Made by a program: the position numbers and the translations under genes | Notes under the pieces: generated by a model | Seen by the model: the letters and a program-made list of their open reading frames with translations, nothing else | Databases searched by the model: none | What the model was told of the DNA's origin: nothing | Assembly (NCBI GenBank): GCA_937897645.1 | Contig: CALCNV010000125.1 | Span: 1 to 63,499 of the forward strand | DNA: 63,499 nucleotides | DNA from: an uncultured Lysobacteraceae bacterium | GTDB taxonomy: Bacteria > Pseudomonadota > Gammaproteobacteria > Xanthomonadales > Xanthomonadaceae | Reading direction: 5' to 3' | Part shown: positions 52,488 through 61,402 of the stretch, piece after piece | Numbering within the stretch: position 1 is the first letter of the stretch | How the letters are laid out: every line of letters starts with the position of its first letter

Positions 52488-52963
52488 GTCGCGCACGCGT
52501 GGGCTGGATCCTGCCGATCAGCTTCGTGGTCGCGCTGCTGCTGGGGCTGCTGCCCATGCCCGGTTTCCTGCAGCCATTGCGGCCGTACTGGCTGGCTTTG
52601 ATCCTCGCGTACTGGGTGATCGAAGCGCCGGACAATGTCGGCCTGGGCGTCGCCTTCATCGTCGGCGTGGTCGCCGACCTGATGTACGGCGGACTGCTGG
52701 GCGAACAGGCGCTGCGCCTGGTCATCATGACCTTCATCCTGCAGCGCTTTCGTGCACGCTTGCGCTTCTTTCCCTTGTCGCAACAGGCACTGGCGATCGG
52801 CGTGCTGCTGTTGAACGACCGCATCGTCGCCACTGCCATCCACCTGGCCTTGGGCCAGCCGACCCTGCCGTGGAAATACTGGTGGGCGCCGTTGCTGGGC
52901 ATGCTGCTGTGGCCGCCGTTGTTCCTGCTGCTGGACGCGCTGCGCCTGGGCAAGCGCAAATAG
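52484..52963 (+). CDS. mreD: Rod shape-determining membrane protein MreD
   Basis: A 159-residue integral membrane protein with five or six helices ('LALILAYWVIEAPDNVGLGV', 'WWAPLLGMLLWPPLFLLLDAL'). GTG 52484 overlaps the mreC stop by 4 bp, so its translation is probably coupled to mreC. Family motif 'FIVGVVADLMYGGLLGEQAL' (G-x-x-x-D-x-x-x-G-x-x-G). It joins MreC and RodA-PBP2 in the elongation complex. Confidence 0.94.
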   Translation: MSRARVGWILPISFVVALLLGLLPMPGFLQPLRPYWLALILAYWVIEAPDNVGLGVAFIVGVVADLMYGGLLGEQALRLVIMTFILQRFRARLRFFPLSQQALAIGVLLLNDRIVATAIHLALGQPTLPWKYWWAPLLGMLLWPPLFLLLDALRLGKRK

Positions 52964-52965
52964 CC

Positions 52966-54921
52966 ATGGCCGGTTCGCGCAGGCCGATGAAGAACCAGCA
53001 TGCGGAAGCCGAGCAGTTCCGCCGACGCGCCGTGCTCGGCTTCATCGTGGTCGCGCTGTGCCTGCTGGGATTGGCGGGCTGGTATTTCAAGCTGCAGGTG
53101 ATCGACCACGCCGAGTACGCCACGCGTTCGGAAGCCAACCGCATCAAGCCCCGGCCGGTGGTGCCCGCGCGCGGCAGCATCTTCGACCGCAACGGCAAGC
53201 TGCTGGCCGAAAACGTGCCCGCCTTCCGCCTCGACGTATTGCCGGAGAAAGCAGGCGATACGAAAAAGCTGCTCGCCGAACTGTCGACGATCTTCGCCCT
53301 CACGCCCGAAGACATCGAGCGCTTCGAGGCCACGCGCAAGGCCACGCGCGGGTTCCGTCCGATCACCCTGAAATTGCGCGTCAGCGAAGATGAGATGGCG
53401 CGCTTCGCCGTCGACCGCTGGCGTTTCCCCGGCGTGGAGCTGGAGCCGTACCTGACCCGGCGTTACCCCTACGGCGACCTGTTCGGCCACGTCATCGGCT
53501 ACGTGGCGCGCATCGATGAAAAAGATCTGGCTTCGCTGGGCGAAGGCAATGCGGCGCTCACCCACATCGGCAAGACCGGGCTGGAGCGTTACTACGAGGA
53601 ATCGCTGCGCGGAAAGATCGGTTACGAACAGGTCGAAACCAACGTGGAAGGTCGCGCGCTGCGCACCGTCGGCCGCGTGCCCGCGCAGGCCGGTTCCGAC
53701 CTCAAGCTCAGCGTGGATGCCGACCTGCAGCGCGCCATGGTCGCGGCGTTCGGCGACCTGGAAGGTTCGGCGGTGGCCATCGATCCGCGCACCGGCGAAA
53801 TCCTGGCCATGGTCAGCCTGCCCAGCTACGACCCCAACCTGTTCGTCAACGGCATTTCACACGCCGACTTCAACGCGCTGAATACCAATCCGTCGCGCCC
53901 GCAATTCAACCGCCTGGTGCTGGGTGGCGTGGCGCCGGGCTCCACGCTGAAGCCTGCGCTGGCACTCGCCGGCCTGGACAGCGGCGTGCGCCTGCCCGAC
54001 GACAAGACCCTGTCCACCGGCATGTTCCGCTTGCCGGGCATGAAGGGACGTGGCTGGGGCGACTCGCATCGCGGTGGGCATGGCTGGACCGACGTGCGCA
54101 AATCCATCGCGGATTCGGTCAACACCTATTACTACCGCCTGGCGCTGGACATGGGCGTCGAGCGTTTCGATCGCTATCTCTCTGCGTACGGCCTGGGCCA
54201 GCCGACCGGCATCGACCTGATGGGCGAGATCGGCGGCATCCTGCCGTCGCCGGCGGCCAAGCTGAAACTCAACAAGGAGCGCTGGTATCCCGGGGACCTG
54301 GTCAACGCCTCCATTGGCCAGGGCATGTGGAAGGTCACGCCGTTGCAGCTGGCGCGCGTCATCGCCGGACTTGCCGATGGCACGCTGCGCCGGCCGCACC
54401 TGGTCGCCGCGCAGCGCACCGGGTTCGATGCGGAGTGGCAAGCCTTGCCGCAACCGGCGGGCGTGCGCATCACCGAAAACGCCAACAACCTGCGCGTGAT
54501 CCAGGAAGGCATGGAGATGACCGTCAACGGTCCCGGCGGCACCGCGCGCATGATGAGCGTGGGCGCGCCGTACCGCATCGCCGGCAAGACCGGCACCGCG
54601 CAGGTGGTCAATCGCCGTGCGCTGGCCGTGAATCCAAAATCATTGCCATTGCACCAGCGCCATCGCGCGTTGTTCGTCGGGTACGCGCCCGCCGAAGACC
54701 CGACCATCGCGGTGGCGGTGATGGTGGAAGGTGGCGGCTACGGCGCGGCGACGGCGGCACCGATCGCGCGCAAGATCCTGGATGCGTATCTGCTGGGGAC
54801 GATGCCGGAAGTGCCTGTGGAATCGGGAACGGGGAATGGGGAACCGGAAATTGACGGCGCAGTCCCCTTCGGTTCGCCGGCGGGAGAGGGGCTTAAGAAG
54901 CCGCAGGAACCGCGGCGATGA
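52966..54921 (+). CDS. mrdA: Penicillin-binding protein 2 (elongation transpeptidase)
   Basis: ATG 52966 gives 651 residues. It has one N-terminal membrane helix (24-41), a dimerisation domain ('PVVPARGSIFDRNGKLLAEN') and a transpeptidase domain with S326-T-L-K329 ('PGSTLKPALA'), the SxN motif in 'ADSVNTYY' and 'KTGTAQV' near 545. It cross-links lateral-wall peptidoglycan, working with RodA. After the conserved domain the C-terminal tail ('VESGTGNGEPEIDG' then 'GEGLKKPQEPRR') is encoded partly by degenerate GGGAAYN heptamers, like those in mreC. Its 3' end overlaps rodA by 4 bp. The open frame that reaches upstream over mreD is not coding. Confidence 0.96.
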   Translation: MAGSRRPMKNQHAEAEQFRRRAVLGFIVVALCLLGLAGWYFKLQVIDHAEYATRSEANRIKPRPVVPARGSIFDRNGKLLAENVPAFRLDVLPEKAGDTKKLLAELSTIFALTPEDIERFEATRKATRGFRPITLKLRVSEDEMARFAVDRWRFPGVELEPYLTRRYPYGDLFGHVIGYVARIDEKDLASLGEGNAALTHIGKTGLERYYEESLRGKIGYEQVETNVEGRALRTVGRVPAQAGSDLKLSVDADLQRAMVAAFGDLEGSAVAIDPRTGEILAMVSLPSYDPNLFVNGISHADFNALNTNPSRPQFNRLVLGGVAPGSTLKPALALAGLDSGVRLPDDKTLSTGMFRLPGMKGRGWGDSHRGGHGWTDVRKSIADSVNTYYYRLALDMGVERFDRYLSAYGLGQPTGIDLMGEIGGILPSPAAKLKLNKERWYPGDLVNASIGQGMWKVTPLQLARVIAGLADGTLRRPHLVAAQRTGFDAEWQALPQPAGVRITENANNLRVIQEGMEMTVNGPGGTARMMSVGAPYRIAGKTGTAQVVNRRALAVNPKSLPLHQRHRALFVGYAPAEDPTIAVAVMVEGGGYGAATAAPIARKILDAYLLGTMPEVPVESGTGNGEPEIDGAVPFGSPAGEGLKKPQEPRR

Positions 54922-56036
54922 GCGACCTCCTGCGCTGGTTCTACGACATCGGCCGGTACTTCCTGCGCACGCTGGACTGGCCGTTGCTGCTGGCCCTGGG
55001 TGCGTTGATGGGCGTGGGGCTGGCGGTGCTGTACAGCGCCGGCGGTGAAAGCCAGGGCAGGCATCTGCTGCTGGCGCAGGGCGCGCGCTTCGCGGTGGGA
55101 CTGGCGGCGATGTGGGGGCTGTCGCGGATCACGCCAACGCGGCTGCGTGCGTGGACGCCCGGCATGTTCCTGGTGTCGTTGCTGCCGCTGGTGCTGGTGC
55201 TGTTCATAGGCAGCGGCAAGCACGGCAACCACTGGATCGACCTGAAGGTGTTCTACCTGCAGCCGTCGGAACTGATGAAGATCACCTTGCCGATGATGAT
55301 GGCCTGGTACCTGCACAGCCAACCGCTGCCGCCGCGCCTGCGCACGGTGCTGGTGTCCTGCGTGCTGATCGGCGTGCCCACCGGCCTGATCCTGCTGCAG
55401 CCCGATTTCGGCACCGCCATGCTGGTGGTGGCCAGTGGCGTGTTCGCGTTGTTGCTGGCCGGCCTGCCGTGGTGGTGGGTGGGCGTGGCGGTGGGCGGCG
55501 TGGCCGCGGCCGCACCGGTGGCATGGATCTGGTTGCTGCGCCCGTACCAGAAGGATCGCGTGTTGACCTTCCTCAATCCCGAAACCGATCCGCTGGGCAC
55601 CGGCTGGAACATCATCCAGTCGAAGATCGCCATTGGCGGCGGCGGCATGACCGGCAAGGGCTGGGGGCAGGGCTCGCAGTCACACCTGGATTATTTGCCG
55701 GAACACACCACGGATTTCATTTTTGCCGTGTTGTCCGAAGAGTTCGGCTGGATCGGCGTGGCCGTGGTGCTGGCGCTGTACCTGTTCGTGGTCGGTCGCT
55801 GCCTGTGGATCGCCATGGATGCACGCGACACCTATTCACGTTTGCTCGCAGGTTCGATCGGCCTGGCCTTCTTCGTCTATGTCATCGTCAACGGCGGCAT
55901 GATTTCCGGGCTACTGCCGGTGGTCGGCGTGCCCATGCCGCTGCTGAGCTACGGCGGCACCTCGGCGGTCTCGCTGTTGGCAGGACTTGGCCTGGTGATG
56001 TCGGTACGTGCGCATCGTCCGGTGCATGGGTATTGA
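54918..56036 (+). CDS. mrdB: Rod shape-determining SEDS glycosyltransferase RodA
   Basis: A 372-residue SEDS-family polymerase with about 10 membrane helices, partner of PBP2. Conserved segments are 'LQPDFGTAMLVVASG' (the catalytic Asp of the SEDS family), 'GKGWGQGSQSHLDYLPEHTTDFIFA' (cut here at the E-H-T-T-D-F motif) and 'PVVGVPMPLLSYGGTSAVS'. ATG overlaps the mrdA stop. The symbol rodA is synonymous. Confidence 0.96.
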   Translation: MSDLLRWFYDIGRYFLRTLDWPLLLALGALMGVGLAVLYSAGGESQGRHLLLAQGARFAVGLAAMWGLSRITPTRLRAWTPGMFLVSLLPLVLVLFIGSGKHGNHWIDLKVFYLQPSELMKITLPMMMAWYLHSQPLPPRLRTVLVSCVLIGVPTGLILLQPDFGTAMLVVASGVFALLLAGLPWWWVGVAVGGVAAAAPVAWIWLLRPYQKDRVLTFLNPETDPLGTGWNIIQSKIAIGGGGMTGKGWGQGSQSHLDYLPEHTTDFIFAVLSEEFGWIGVAVVLALYLFVVGRCLWIAMDARDTYSRLLAGSIGLAFFVYVIVNGGMISGLLPVVGVPMPLLSYGGTSAVSLLAGLGLVMSVRAHRPVHGY

Positions 56037-56050
56037 GGCGGTGGGGAGTG

Positions 56051-56149
56051 CGGGTTGTTGGTTCTTGGTTGTTAGTTGTTGGAAAAGCGGTTTGTAGTGG
56101 GCTTCAATTCCAAGAACCAGCAACCAAGAACCAACAACCCGCAACACCA
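56051..56149. repeat. Heptamer-array element H2 (inverted 7-bp arrays)
   Basis: The left arm runs in 7-bp steps from 56054 (GTTGTTG, GTTCTTG, GTTGTTA, GTTGTTG). The right arm from 56108 runs TTCCAAG, AACCAGC, AACCAAG, AACCAAC, AACCCGC, AACACCA, in the opposite sense. It lies in the rodA-mltB gap and has no coding potential. Confidence 0.65.
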
Positions 56150-56215
56150 AAGCCTGAACGTTCACGTCGCGCCACACGTGTCCGCAGCCCCATCCCCATG
56201 CTACCCTCCGCGGCG

Positions 56216-57358
56216 ATGACTCGACGCGCACTTTCCTGCATTTTCCTGCTTGGCCTGGCCGCTTGCGCGACGCCGGTGAAGCCCCCCTCGCACGATGCGA
56301 AGACCACTGGCCAGGCGACGCCGTCCACGCGTCCCGCCGAGACGTCCACCGAAGCCTTGCCAGCGAATGCAGTGGTCGACCTGACCCCGGAATCCTTCGC
56401 GGTGGCACGCGCCAATTTCGTGCGTGATACCGCGGCCCGCTTCAATATCGCGCCGGCGACCATTGAAGCCACGCTCGCGCAGGCCGAGTACCTCGACAGC
56501 ACGGTCTCGCTGATGTCGCGCCCCGCCGAGCGCGTGAAGCCATGGAGCGACTACCGCCCCAACTTCATCACTGCCTCGCGCATCGAGGGCGGCCGCAAGT
56601 TCATGGCCACGCACCGCGAGGCCCTGCAGCGCGTCGAGTCGCGCACTGGCGTTCCTGCAGAAATCATCACGGCGATCATCGGCGTGGAAACCAGTTACGG
56701 CGGCTTCACCGGCAAGACCCGCGTGCTCGACGCGCTGTATACGCTGGGCTTCAACTATCCGCGCAGCGGCAATCCGGAGCGCGCCGCGTACGAACGCAAG
56801 CGCGAGCTGTTCTTCCGCGATGAGCTGGCGCAGCTGTTCGCGCTGGGCCGTGAAGAGAAACTCGACATCACGAACCTCACCGGCAGCTACGCCGGGGCGA
56901 TGGGCATGGGCCAGTTCATGCCCTCCAGCTACCGCGAATTCGCGGTGGACGGTAACGGCGATGGACGTCGCGATCTGTTCTACAGCCACGATGATGTGTT
57001 TGCGTCGATTGCCAACTATTTCCTCAAGAAGGGTGGCGCACGCGGCGGCTGGGTTCCGGGTGCACCGGTAGTGGCGCGCGCCGAACTGCAATCCGGTTTC
57101 GCTGAATTCAATCCGGAAACCTGGACCGCCGACTACACGCTCGCCGACCTTGCAAAGCGCGGCTATCGCCCACTGGAACCGGTGGCACCCGACGCGACCG
57201 CCACGCTGGTGTCGCTGGAAGGCAGCACCGGCAAGCAGTACTGGCTGGGCTTCCAGAATTACTACGCCATCACCCGCTACAACAATTCCAAGATGTACGC
57301 GATGGCGGTGTACCAGCTGTCGCAGGCCATCGCCGGTCGAGAGATCCCGCCGGCATGA
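56216..57358 (+). CDS. mltB: Lytic murein transglycosylase B
   Basis: ATG 56216 starts a lipoprotein signal ('MTRRALSCIFLLGLAAC'), giving 380 residues; ATG 56198 is also in frame. The SLT fold includes the catalytic Glu in 'IITAIIGVETSYGGFTGKT', followed by 'LYTLGFNYPRSG' and 'GSYAGAMGMGQFMPSSYREF', all MltB signatures. MltB cuts glycan strands and forms 1,6-anhydro ends. It is anchored at the outer membrane. A 748-residue frame reaching back through rodA is an artefact. It overlaps rlpA by 4 bp. Confidence 0.94.
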   Translation: MTRRALSCIFLLGLAACATPVKPPSHDAKTTGQATPSTRPAETSTEALPANAVVDLTPESFAVARANFVRDTAARFNIAPATIEATLAQAEYLDSTVSLMSRPAERVKPWSDYRPNFITASRIEGGRKFMATHREALQRVESRTGVPAEIITAIIGVETSYGGFTGKTRVLDALYTLGFNYPRSGNPERAAYERKRELFFRDELAQLFALGREEKLDITNLTGSYAGAMGMGQFMPSSYREFAVDGNGDGRRDLFYSHDDVFASIANYFLKKGGARGGWVPGAPVVARAELQSGFAEFNPETWTADYTLADLAKRGYRPLEPVAPDATATLVSLEGSTGKQYWLGFQNYYAITRYNNSKMYAMAVYQLSQAIAGREIPPA

Positions 57359-58665
57359 AGTGGCTGGCGTTGCCGCTACTGGCCCTGACCCTCGCGGCTT
57401 GCAGCAGCGCACCCAAGAAGTCCCCGCCGCCATCCGCAACGACGACCGGTCCGCGCGTGCCAGCGCAGGCGCATGTCCCGGATGCCGGATGCATTGGCAA
57501 GTACAAGCCCGCGCAGGAAGACCTGGGTACGCGTGGCAACTACAAGGCCGGCGGCCTGTATGCACCGGGCGTCGCCGACACCACGCCCGACTACGTGCCC
57601 GACGTGGACTGCATCGCCGAACCGATCGTCACCAACGAAGCGCCTTCCCGGGTCGGCAACCGTTCGCCTTACAGCGTGCTAGGCAAGCAATACCAGGTGA
57701 TGCAGCGCGTTGATGGTTACGTGGAGCAGGGCACCGCGTCGTACTACGGCAAGAAGTTCCACGGTCGTCTCACCTCCAACCAGGAGGTGTACGACATGTA
57801 CGCCTTCACCGCCGCGCACAAGACTTTGCCGCTGCCGAGTTTCGCTCGCGTCACCAACCTGGACAACGGCAAGTCGGTGGTGGTGCGCGTGAATGATCGC
57901 GGCCCCTTCCACGAAGGCCGCGTGATCGACCTGAGTTACGCCGCTGCGGTAAAACTCGGCATCACCCAGCGTGGCACCGGTCGCGTGGAAGTGCGCGCAC
58001 TCACGACGAAGGACCAGGGCCAGTACGTCGCCTCTGCAAGTCCGCGCGCCGACAAGCCAATCAGCAGCCAGCCCACGGCCATGGATGCGCTGGTGGGAAA
58101 CCTGCCGAAGACGCAGGTGGCGGGTCCCGTCACCACGTCGGCGCAGCCCTATGTCGCCAACGCGGCCAGCGCCAGCACCGCTCCGCTGGTCGATCCCAGC
58201 GACCCCGGGCGTTATCGCATCGTGGTCGATCACAGCAAGCCCGCCAGTGCCGATCGTTTCGATGCATGGTTGAAGGCGCGCAACCTGGTGGTGGTGGGCG
58301 GCAAGATCGTGCCGGCCGGCACGGCGGTGGCCTCGGCCACGCCGCTTGCATCCACCAACGTGCCGCAACCGGCCAGTGTCGTGCCGCCGACCTTCGTGCA
58401 GGCACCGCGCCCAGCGGCTTCGAATTCCAGTTCCAGTGATGTCTGGCTGCAGGTGGCGAGCTACTCCAGCCGCGAAAACGCCGATCGTGCACTGGCCCGC
58501 TTGACCGCCGCCGGCATCACCGGTGCCAGCCTCAGCGATGTCGAAAGCAACGGACGCACCTTCTGGCGCCTGCGCGTGGGTGCGCCCGACCAGGCCACGG
58601 CGTCGGAACTCGCCGGCCGCATCGCAGGTCTGGGACTTGGCCAGCCGCAGGTAGTGCGGAACTAG
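57355..58665 (+). CDS. rlpA: Septal ring lytic transglycosylase RlpA
   Basis: A 436-residue lipoprotein (lipobox 'TLAAC'). The double-psi beta-barrel domain (about 123-215) includes 'GTASYYGKKFHGRLTSNQEV' and the catalytic-loop 'VRVNDRGPFHEGRVIDLS' with its conserved Asp. A long Ala/Thr/Pro linker leads to a C-terminal SPOR domain (about 360-436, 'VWLQVASYSSRENADRAL') that binds denuded glycan at septa. It acts downstream of amidases during daughter-cell separation. ATGA overlap with mltB. Confidence 0.94.
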   Translation: MKWLALPLLALTLAACSSAPKKSPPPSATTTGPRVPAQAHVPDAGCIGKYKPAQEDLGTRGNYKAGGLYAPGVADTTPDYVPDVDCIAEPIVTNEAPSRVGNRSPYSVLGKQYQVMQRVDGYVEQGTASYYGKKFHGRLTSNQEVYDMYAFTAAHKTLPLPSFARVTNLDNGKSVVVRVNDRGPFHEGRVIDLSYAAAVKLGITQRGTGRVEVRALTTKDQGQYVASASPRADKPISSQPTAMDALVGNLPKTQVAGPVTTSAQPYVANAASASTAPLVDPSDPGRYRIVVDHSKPASADRFDAWLKARNLVVVGGKIVPAGTAVASATPLASTNVPQPASVVPPTFVQAPRPAASNSSSSDVWLQVASYSSRENADRALARLTAAGITGASLSDVESNGRTFWRLRVGAPDQATASELAGRIAGLGLGQPQVVRN

Positions 58666-58706
58666 CTGTTTCCACGTGTAAATCGGACTACACGAAATCC
58701 TGCCGA

Positions 58707-58741
58707 TTCCAAAAACCAGGAACCAGCAACAAAGAACCCCC
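58707..58741. repeat. Heptamer array H3
   Basis: Five consecutive 7-bp steps, TTCCAAA, AACCAGG, AACCAGC, AACAAAG, AACCCCC, in the rlpA-dacC gap. Same consensus as the right arms of H1 and H2; no clear left arm. Confidence 0.6.
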
Positions 58742-58802
58742 AAGCCCCACCCCTTACAATCCACCCCCTAACCGGCCACGGCCGCCCTGGAGTTCGCATT
58801 AA

Positions 58803-60014
58803 ATGAAGTTCCGTTTCGCATTCGCCGCCCTGGCCACCGCTGTCGTCGGCCTGGCGGTCGCCCAAACCCCCACGCCCCAGCCCGTGCCGCAACCGGGCGC
58901 CGCCGCACCAGCTGCAGGCCCTGTCGCCATACCGCCCGCACCCACGCCGGTTGGCACCGCGTGGATCCTGATGGACTACACCACCGGCCAGGTCCTCGCC
59001 GGCGAGAATTACGACGAGCGCGTGGAACCGGCCAGCATCACCAAGGTCATGACCTCGTACGTGCTTGCTTCGGAACAGGCCAACGGCAAGATCAAGCCCA
59101 CCGACCAGGTGATGATGAGCGAGCGCGCCTGGCGCGAGGGCGGCGCCGGCACCGATGGCAGCTACAGCGGTTTCGCTGTCAACCAGACCGCGCCGCTGCT
59201 GGACATGGAAAAAGGCATGGCCGTGCAGTCCGGCAACGATGCCGCGATCGCGCTCGCCGAACACACCGCGGGCAGCCAGGAAGCCTTCGCGTCGCTGATG
59301 AACAGCTACGCCGCCAAGATCGGCATGAAGGGTTCCAACTTCGTCAACGCGCACGGCCTGTCGGCGCCTGATCATTTTTCCACCGCGCACGACCTGGCAC
59401 GGCTGGGCCAGGCGCTGATCCGTGATTTCCCGGAAACCTACGCGTTCAACAAGATCAAGGAATTCACCGTAGGCACCATCACCCAGCCGAACCGCAACCT
59501 GCTGTTGTGGCGTGACCCGGCGGTGGATGGCATCAAGACCGGTCACCATTCCGGCGCGGGCTACTGCCTGATGAGCTCGGCGATGCGCGGCGACCAGCGC
59601 CTGATCGCAGTGGTGATGGGTTCCACCTCGGAAAAGCAGCGCGCCGACGACAGCATGGCGCTGTTGAACTGGGGCTTCCGTTTCTTCGAAACCCACCGCC
59701 TCTACGAAGCCAACAAGATGATCGCGCAGCAGCGCGTGTGGAAAGGTACGAGCAAGGAAGTGCAACTCGGCGTGGCCGCGCCACTGCTGGTCGGCGTGCC
59801 GCGTGGCCGCTACGGCGACCTGAAGCCGACCATGGACGTGCCCAAGCTGCTGGAAGCACCGATCACCAAAGGCCAGGCCATCGGCACGGTCAAGGTGACG
59901 CTGGACGGCAAGCTCGTCGCGCAGGCGCCGCTGGTCGCACTCAATGCGGTGGAGCAGGGCGGCTTCTTCCGCCGCCTGTGGGACAGCCTGATGATGTGGT
60001 GGGAGTCGGAGTGA
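58803..60014 (+). CDS. dacC: D-alanyl-D-alanine carboxypeptidase (PBP5/6 type)
   Basis: A 403-residue precursor with a signal peptide (cleavage near 'GLAVAQ') and a Pro-rich segment. The serine active site is S78-I-T-K81 ('PASITKVMTSYV'), then 'SGN' in 'AVQSGNDAAIALAEH' and 'KTG' in 'GIKTGHHSGAGYC'. The C-terminal amphipathic helix 'RRLWDSLMMWWESE' anchors it to the outer face of the inner membrane. It trims the terminal D-Ala from pentapeptides. Position after mrdAB-mltB-rlpA follows the conserved order. Confidence 0.95.
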   Translation: MKFRFAFAALATAVVGLAVAQTPTPQPVPQPGAAAPAAGPVAIPPAPTPVGTAWILMDYTTGQVLAGENYDERVEPASITKVMTSYVLASEQANGKIKPTDQVMMSERAWREGGAGTDGSYSGFAVNQTAPLLDMEKGMAVQSGNDAAIALAEHTAGSQEAFASLMNSYAAKIGMKGSNFVNAHGLSAPDHFSTAHDLARLGQALIRDFPETYAFNKIKEFTVGTITQPNRNLLLWRDPAVDGIKTGHHSGAGYCLMSSAMRGDQRLIAVVMGSTSEKQRADDSMALLNWGFRFFETHRLYEANKMIAQQRVWKGTSKEVQLGVAAPLLVGVPRGRYGDLKPTMDVPKLLEAPITKGQAIGTVKVTLDGKLVAQAPLVALNAVEQGGFFRRLWDSLMMWWESE

Positions 60015-60038
60015 TTCCGGCCGCCATGGCGTGAACCC

Positions 60039-60066
60039 GACGAAGCCGGCGCAAGCCGGCTTCGTC
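60039..60066 (+). terminator. Hairpin after dacC
   Basis: GACGAAGCCGGC (60039-60050) pairs perfectly with GCCGGCTTCGTC (60055-60066) with a 4-nt GCAA loop. There is no T run, so it may end transcription with Rho or protect the mRNA 3' end. Confidence 0.6.
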
Positions 60067-60112
60067 ATATGAGCGACATCAGTGGCAGCAGGATTTTGTG
60101 GCAGCAGTATCT

Positions 60113-60203
60113 TGTGGGAGCGGCGTCCCGCCGCGAGCTCCTGACTTTCTTTTCTCTATCCTGCCCCCAGTGCAAGAGCTCGCGGCGGGACGCCGCTCCC
60201 ACA
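60113..60203. repeat. TGTGGGAGCGGCG repeat (family C)
   Basis: Perfect arms 'TGTGGGAGCGGCGTCCCGCC' (60113) and 'GGCGGGACGCCGCTCCCACA' (ending 60203), extended by GCGAGCTC, around about 35 bp of pyrimidine-rich sequence. The arms are related in layout to family A (GGAGCG...GCGAGCTC). Confidence 0.85.
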
Positions 60204-60297
60204 AACGCCGCGCCCACTGATCCCGCTCCCGCGTCATCGCGGCTTTCGATTATCCGTGCGGCTTGGGTTTGGCGGCCAATGACCCAATAATCGGGGC

Positions 60298-60576
60298 ATG
60301 GACATCACATCAGACAACCCCGAACACGGCTTCCAGTTCCCCGGCACCTTCGAGTTGAGCGCCATGGGCTCGGCCGACAGCGGCCTGGAAACCGAGCTGC
60401 CGCGCCTGCTCGCCGCCGCCGGTATCGAGGTGCTGGAAGAAAGCATCCAGTGGAAGCATTCCTCCAGCGGCAAGTACGTGTCGGTGCGGATCGGCTTCCA
60501 TGCCGATAGCCGCGAGCAGTACGACGCCGCGCACACTGCCCTGCGTGCCCATCCCGAAGTGAAGTGGACGATATGA
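60298..60576 (+). CDS. ybeD: DUF493 (YbeD) family protein
   Basis: A 92-residue ACT-like fold protein. 'FQFPGTFELSAMGSADSGLE' at the N-terminus and 'SSGKYVSVRIGFHADSREQYDAA' (cut) with the ending 'HPEVKWTI' match YbeD, which is always found just before lipB. Its function is unclear; a regulatory link to lipoate synthesis has been suggested from its location. The stop overlaps the lipB ATG by 4 bp. Confidence 0.92.
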   Translation: MDITSDNPEHGFQFPGTFELSAMGSADSGLETELPRLLAAAGIEVLEESIQWKHSSSGKYVSVRIGFHADSREQYDAAHTALRAHPEVKWTI

Positions 60577-61235
60577 CCGCCTTGCCCTGCCGCATGCGCG
60601 AGCTGGGGCGGCAGCCGTATGAACCGGTGTGGCGCGCGATGCAGCGCTTCACCGACGTGCGCAACGAAACCACCGACGATGAAATCTGGATGGTGGAACA
60701 CGACCCCGTGTTCACCCTGGGCCAGGCCGGCAAGCCGGAACACGTGCTGGCCGCGGGCGACATCCCGGTGATCCACGTCGATCGCGGCGGGCAGGTGACC
60801 TACCACGGCCCGGGCCAGATCGTGGCCTATCCACTGCTCGACCTAAAGCGGCTGAAGATCGGCGTGCGCGACTACGTGCATCGGATCGAACAGGCCCTGA
60901 TCGACACCCTGGCCGACTGGAACCTCGAGGCCGAACGCAGGGACGGCGCGCCCGGCGTGTACGTGGCGGGTGCCAAGGTCGCGGCACTCGGCATCCGCGT
61001 GCGTCGCGGCTGCACCTTCCACGGCCTGGCCTTCAACGTCGGCATGGACCTGGAGCCCTTCCACCGCATCAACCCCTGCGGCTACCAGGGCCTGCAGGTC
61101 ACTTCACTGCAGGACCTGGGCGGCCCGTCGTCGATAGACGCGGTGAAGCCGGCGCTGCTCGCCCACATGGCCCGCCAATTCGGGCTTGAATTGCAGGCCG
61201 AATCCGCGCTCCCCGATCTCTCCCAAGCCGCCTGA
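60573..61235 (+). CDS. lipB: Octanoyl-[ACP]:protein octanoyltransferase
   Basis: A 220-residue enzyme that moves octanoyl from ACP to the lipoyl domains of target enzymes. Catalytic pair: C169 in 'RINPCGYQGLQVTS' and K135 in 'VAGAKVAALGIRVRRG'. 'DRGGQVTYHGPGQIVAYPLL' is the substrate-binding signature. ATG 60573 overlaps ybeD. It precedes lipA with a family A repeat between them. Confidence 0.97.
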   Translation: MTALPCRMRELGRQPYEPVWRAMQRFTDVRNETTDDEIWMVEHDPVFTLGQAGKPEHVLAAGDIPVIHVDRGGQVTYHGPGQIVAYPLLDLKRLKIGVRDYVHRIEQALIDTLADWNLEAERRDGAPGVYVAGAKVAALGIRVRRGCTFHGLAFNVGMDLEPFHRINPCGYQGLQVTSLQDLGGPSSIDAVKPALLAHMARQFGLELQAESALPDLSQAA

Positions 61236-61248
61236 CCCCTGTTTTTTT

Positions 61249-61322
61249 GTAGGAGCGCCCCATGGGCGCGAGCCCTTCGCGAGATGTCCAGAGAAGAGCT
61301 GGCGCCCATGGGGCGCTCCTAC
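61249..61322. repeat. Repeat family A, copy 6, between lipB and lipA
   Basis: Arms 'GTAGGAGCGCCCCATGGGCG' (61249) and 'CGCCCATGGGGCGCTCCTAC' (ending 61322), spacer about 24 bp. A run of seven T residues lies just before the left arm. Confidence 0.87.
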
Positions 61323-61402
61323 AACGGCAAAGACCAGCCCCGGATCTGCAGAGCAGCGCCGACCGTCCCTCGCGCCAACCCCAGAACGGCTAGAATTCCA
61401 CC

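Noticed and set aside
52306..54921. Extended frame joining the mreC tail region, mreD region and mrdA
   Set aside because: Only the mrdA part from 52966 resembles a protein; the rest overlaps mreC and mreD in another frame.
55112..57358. Apparent 748-residue fusion of a rodA-region frame with mltB
   Set aside because: The upstream part is out of frame with rodA and reads as Arg/Gly-rich noise. MltB has its own lipoprotein signal at 56216.
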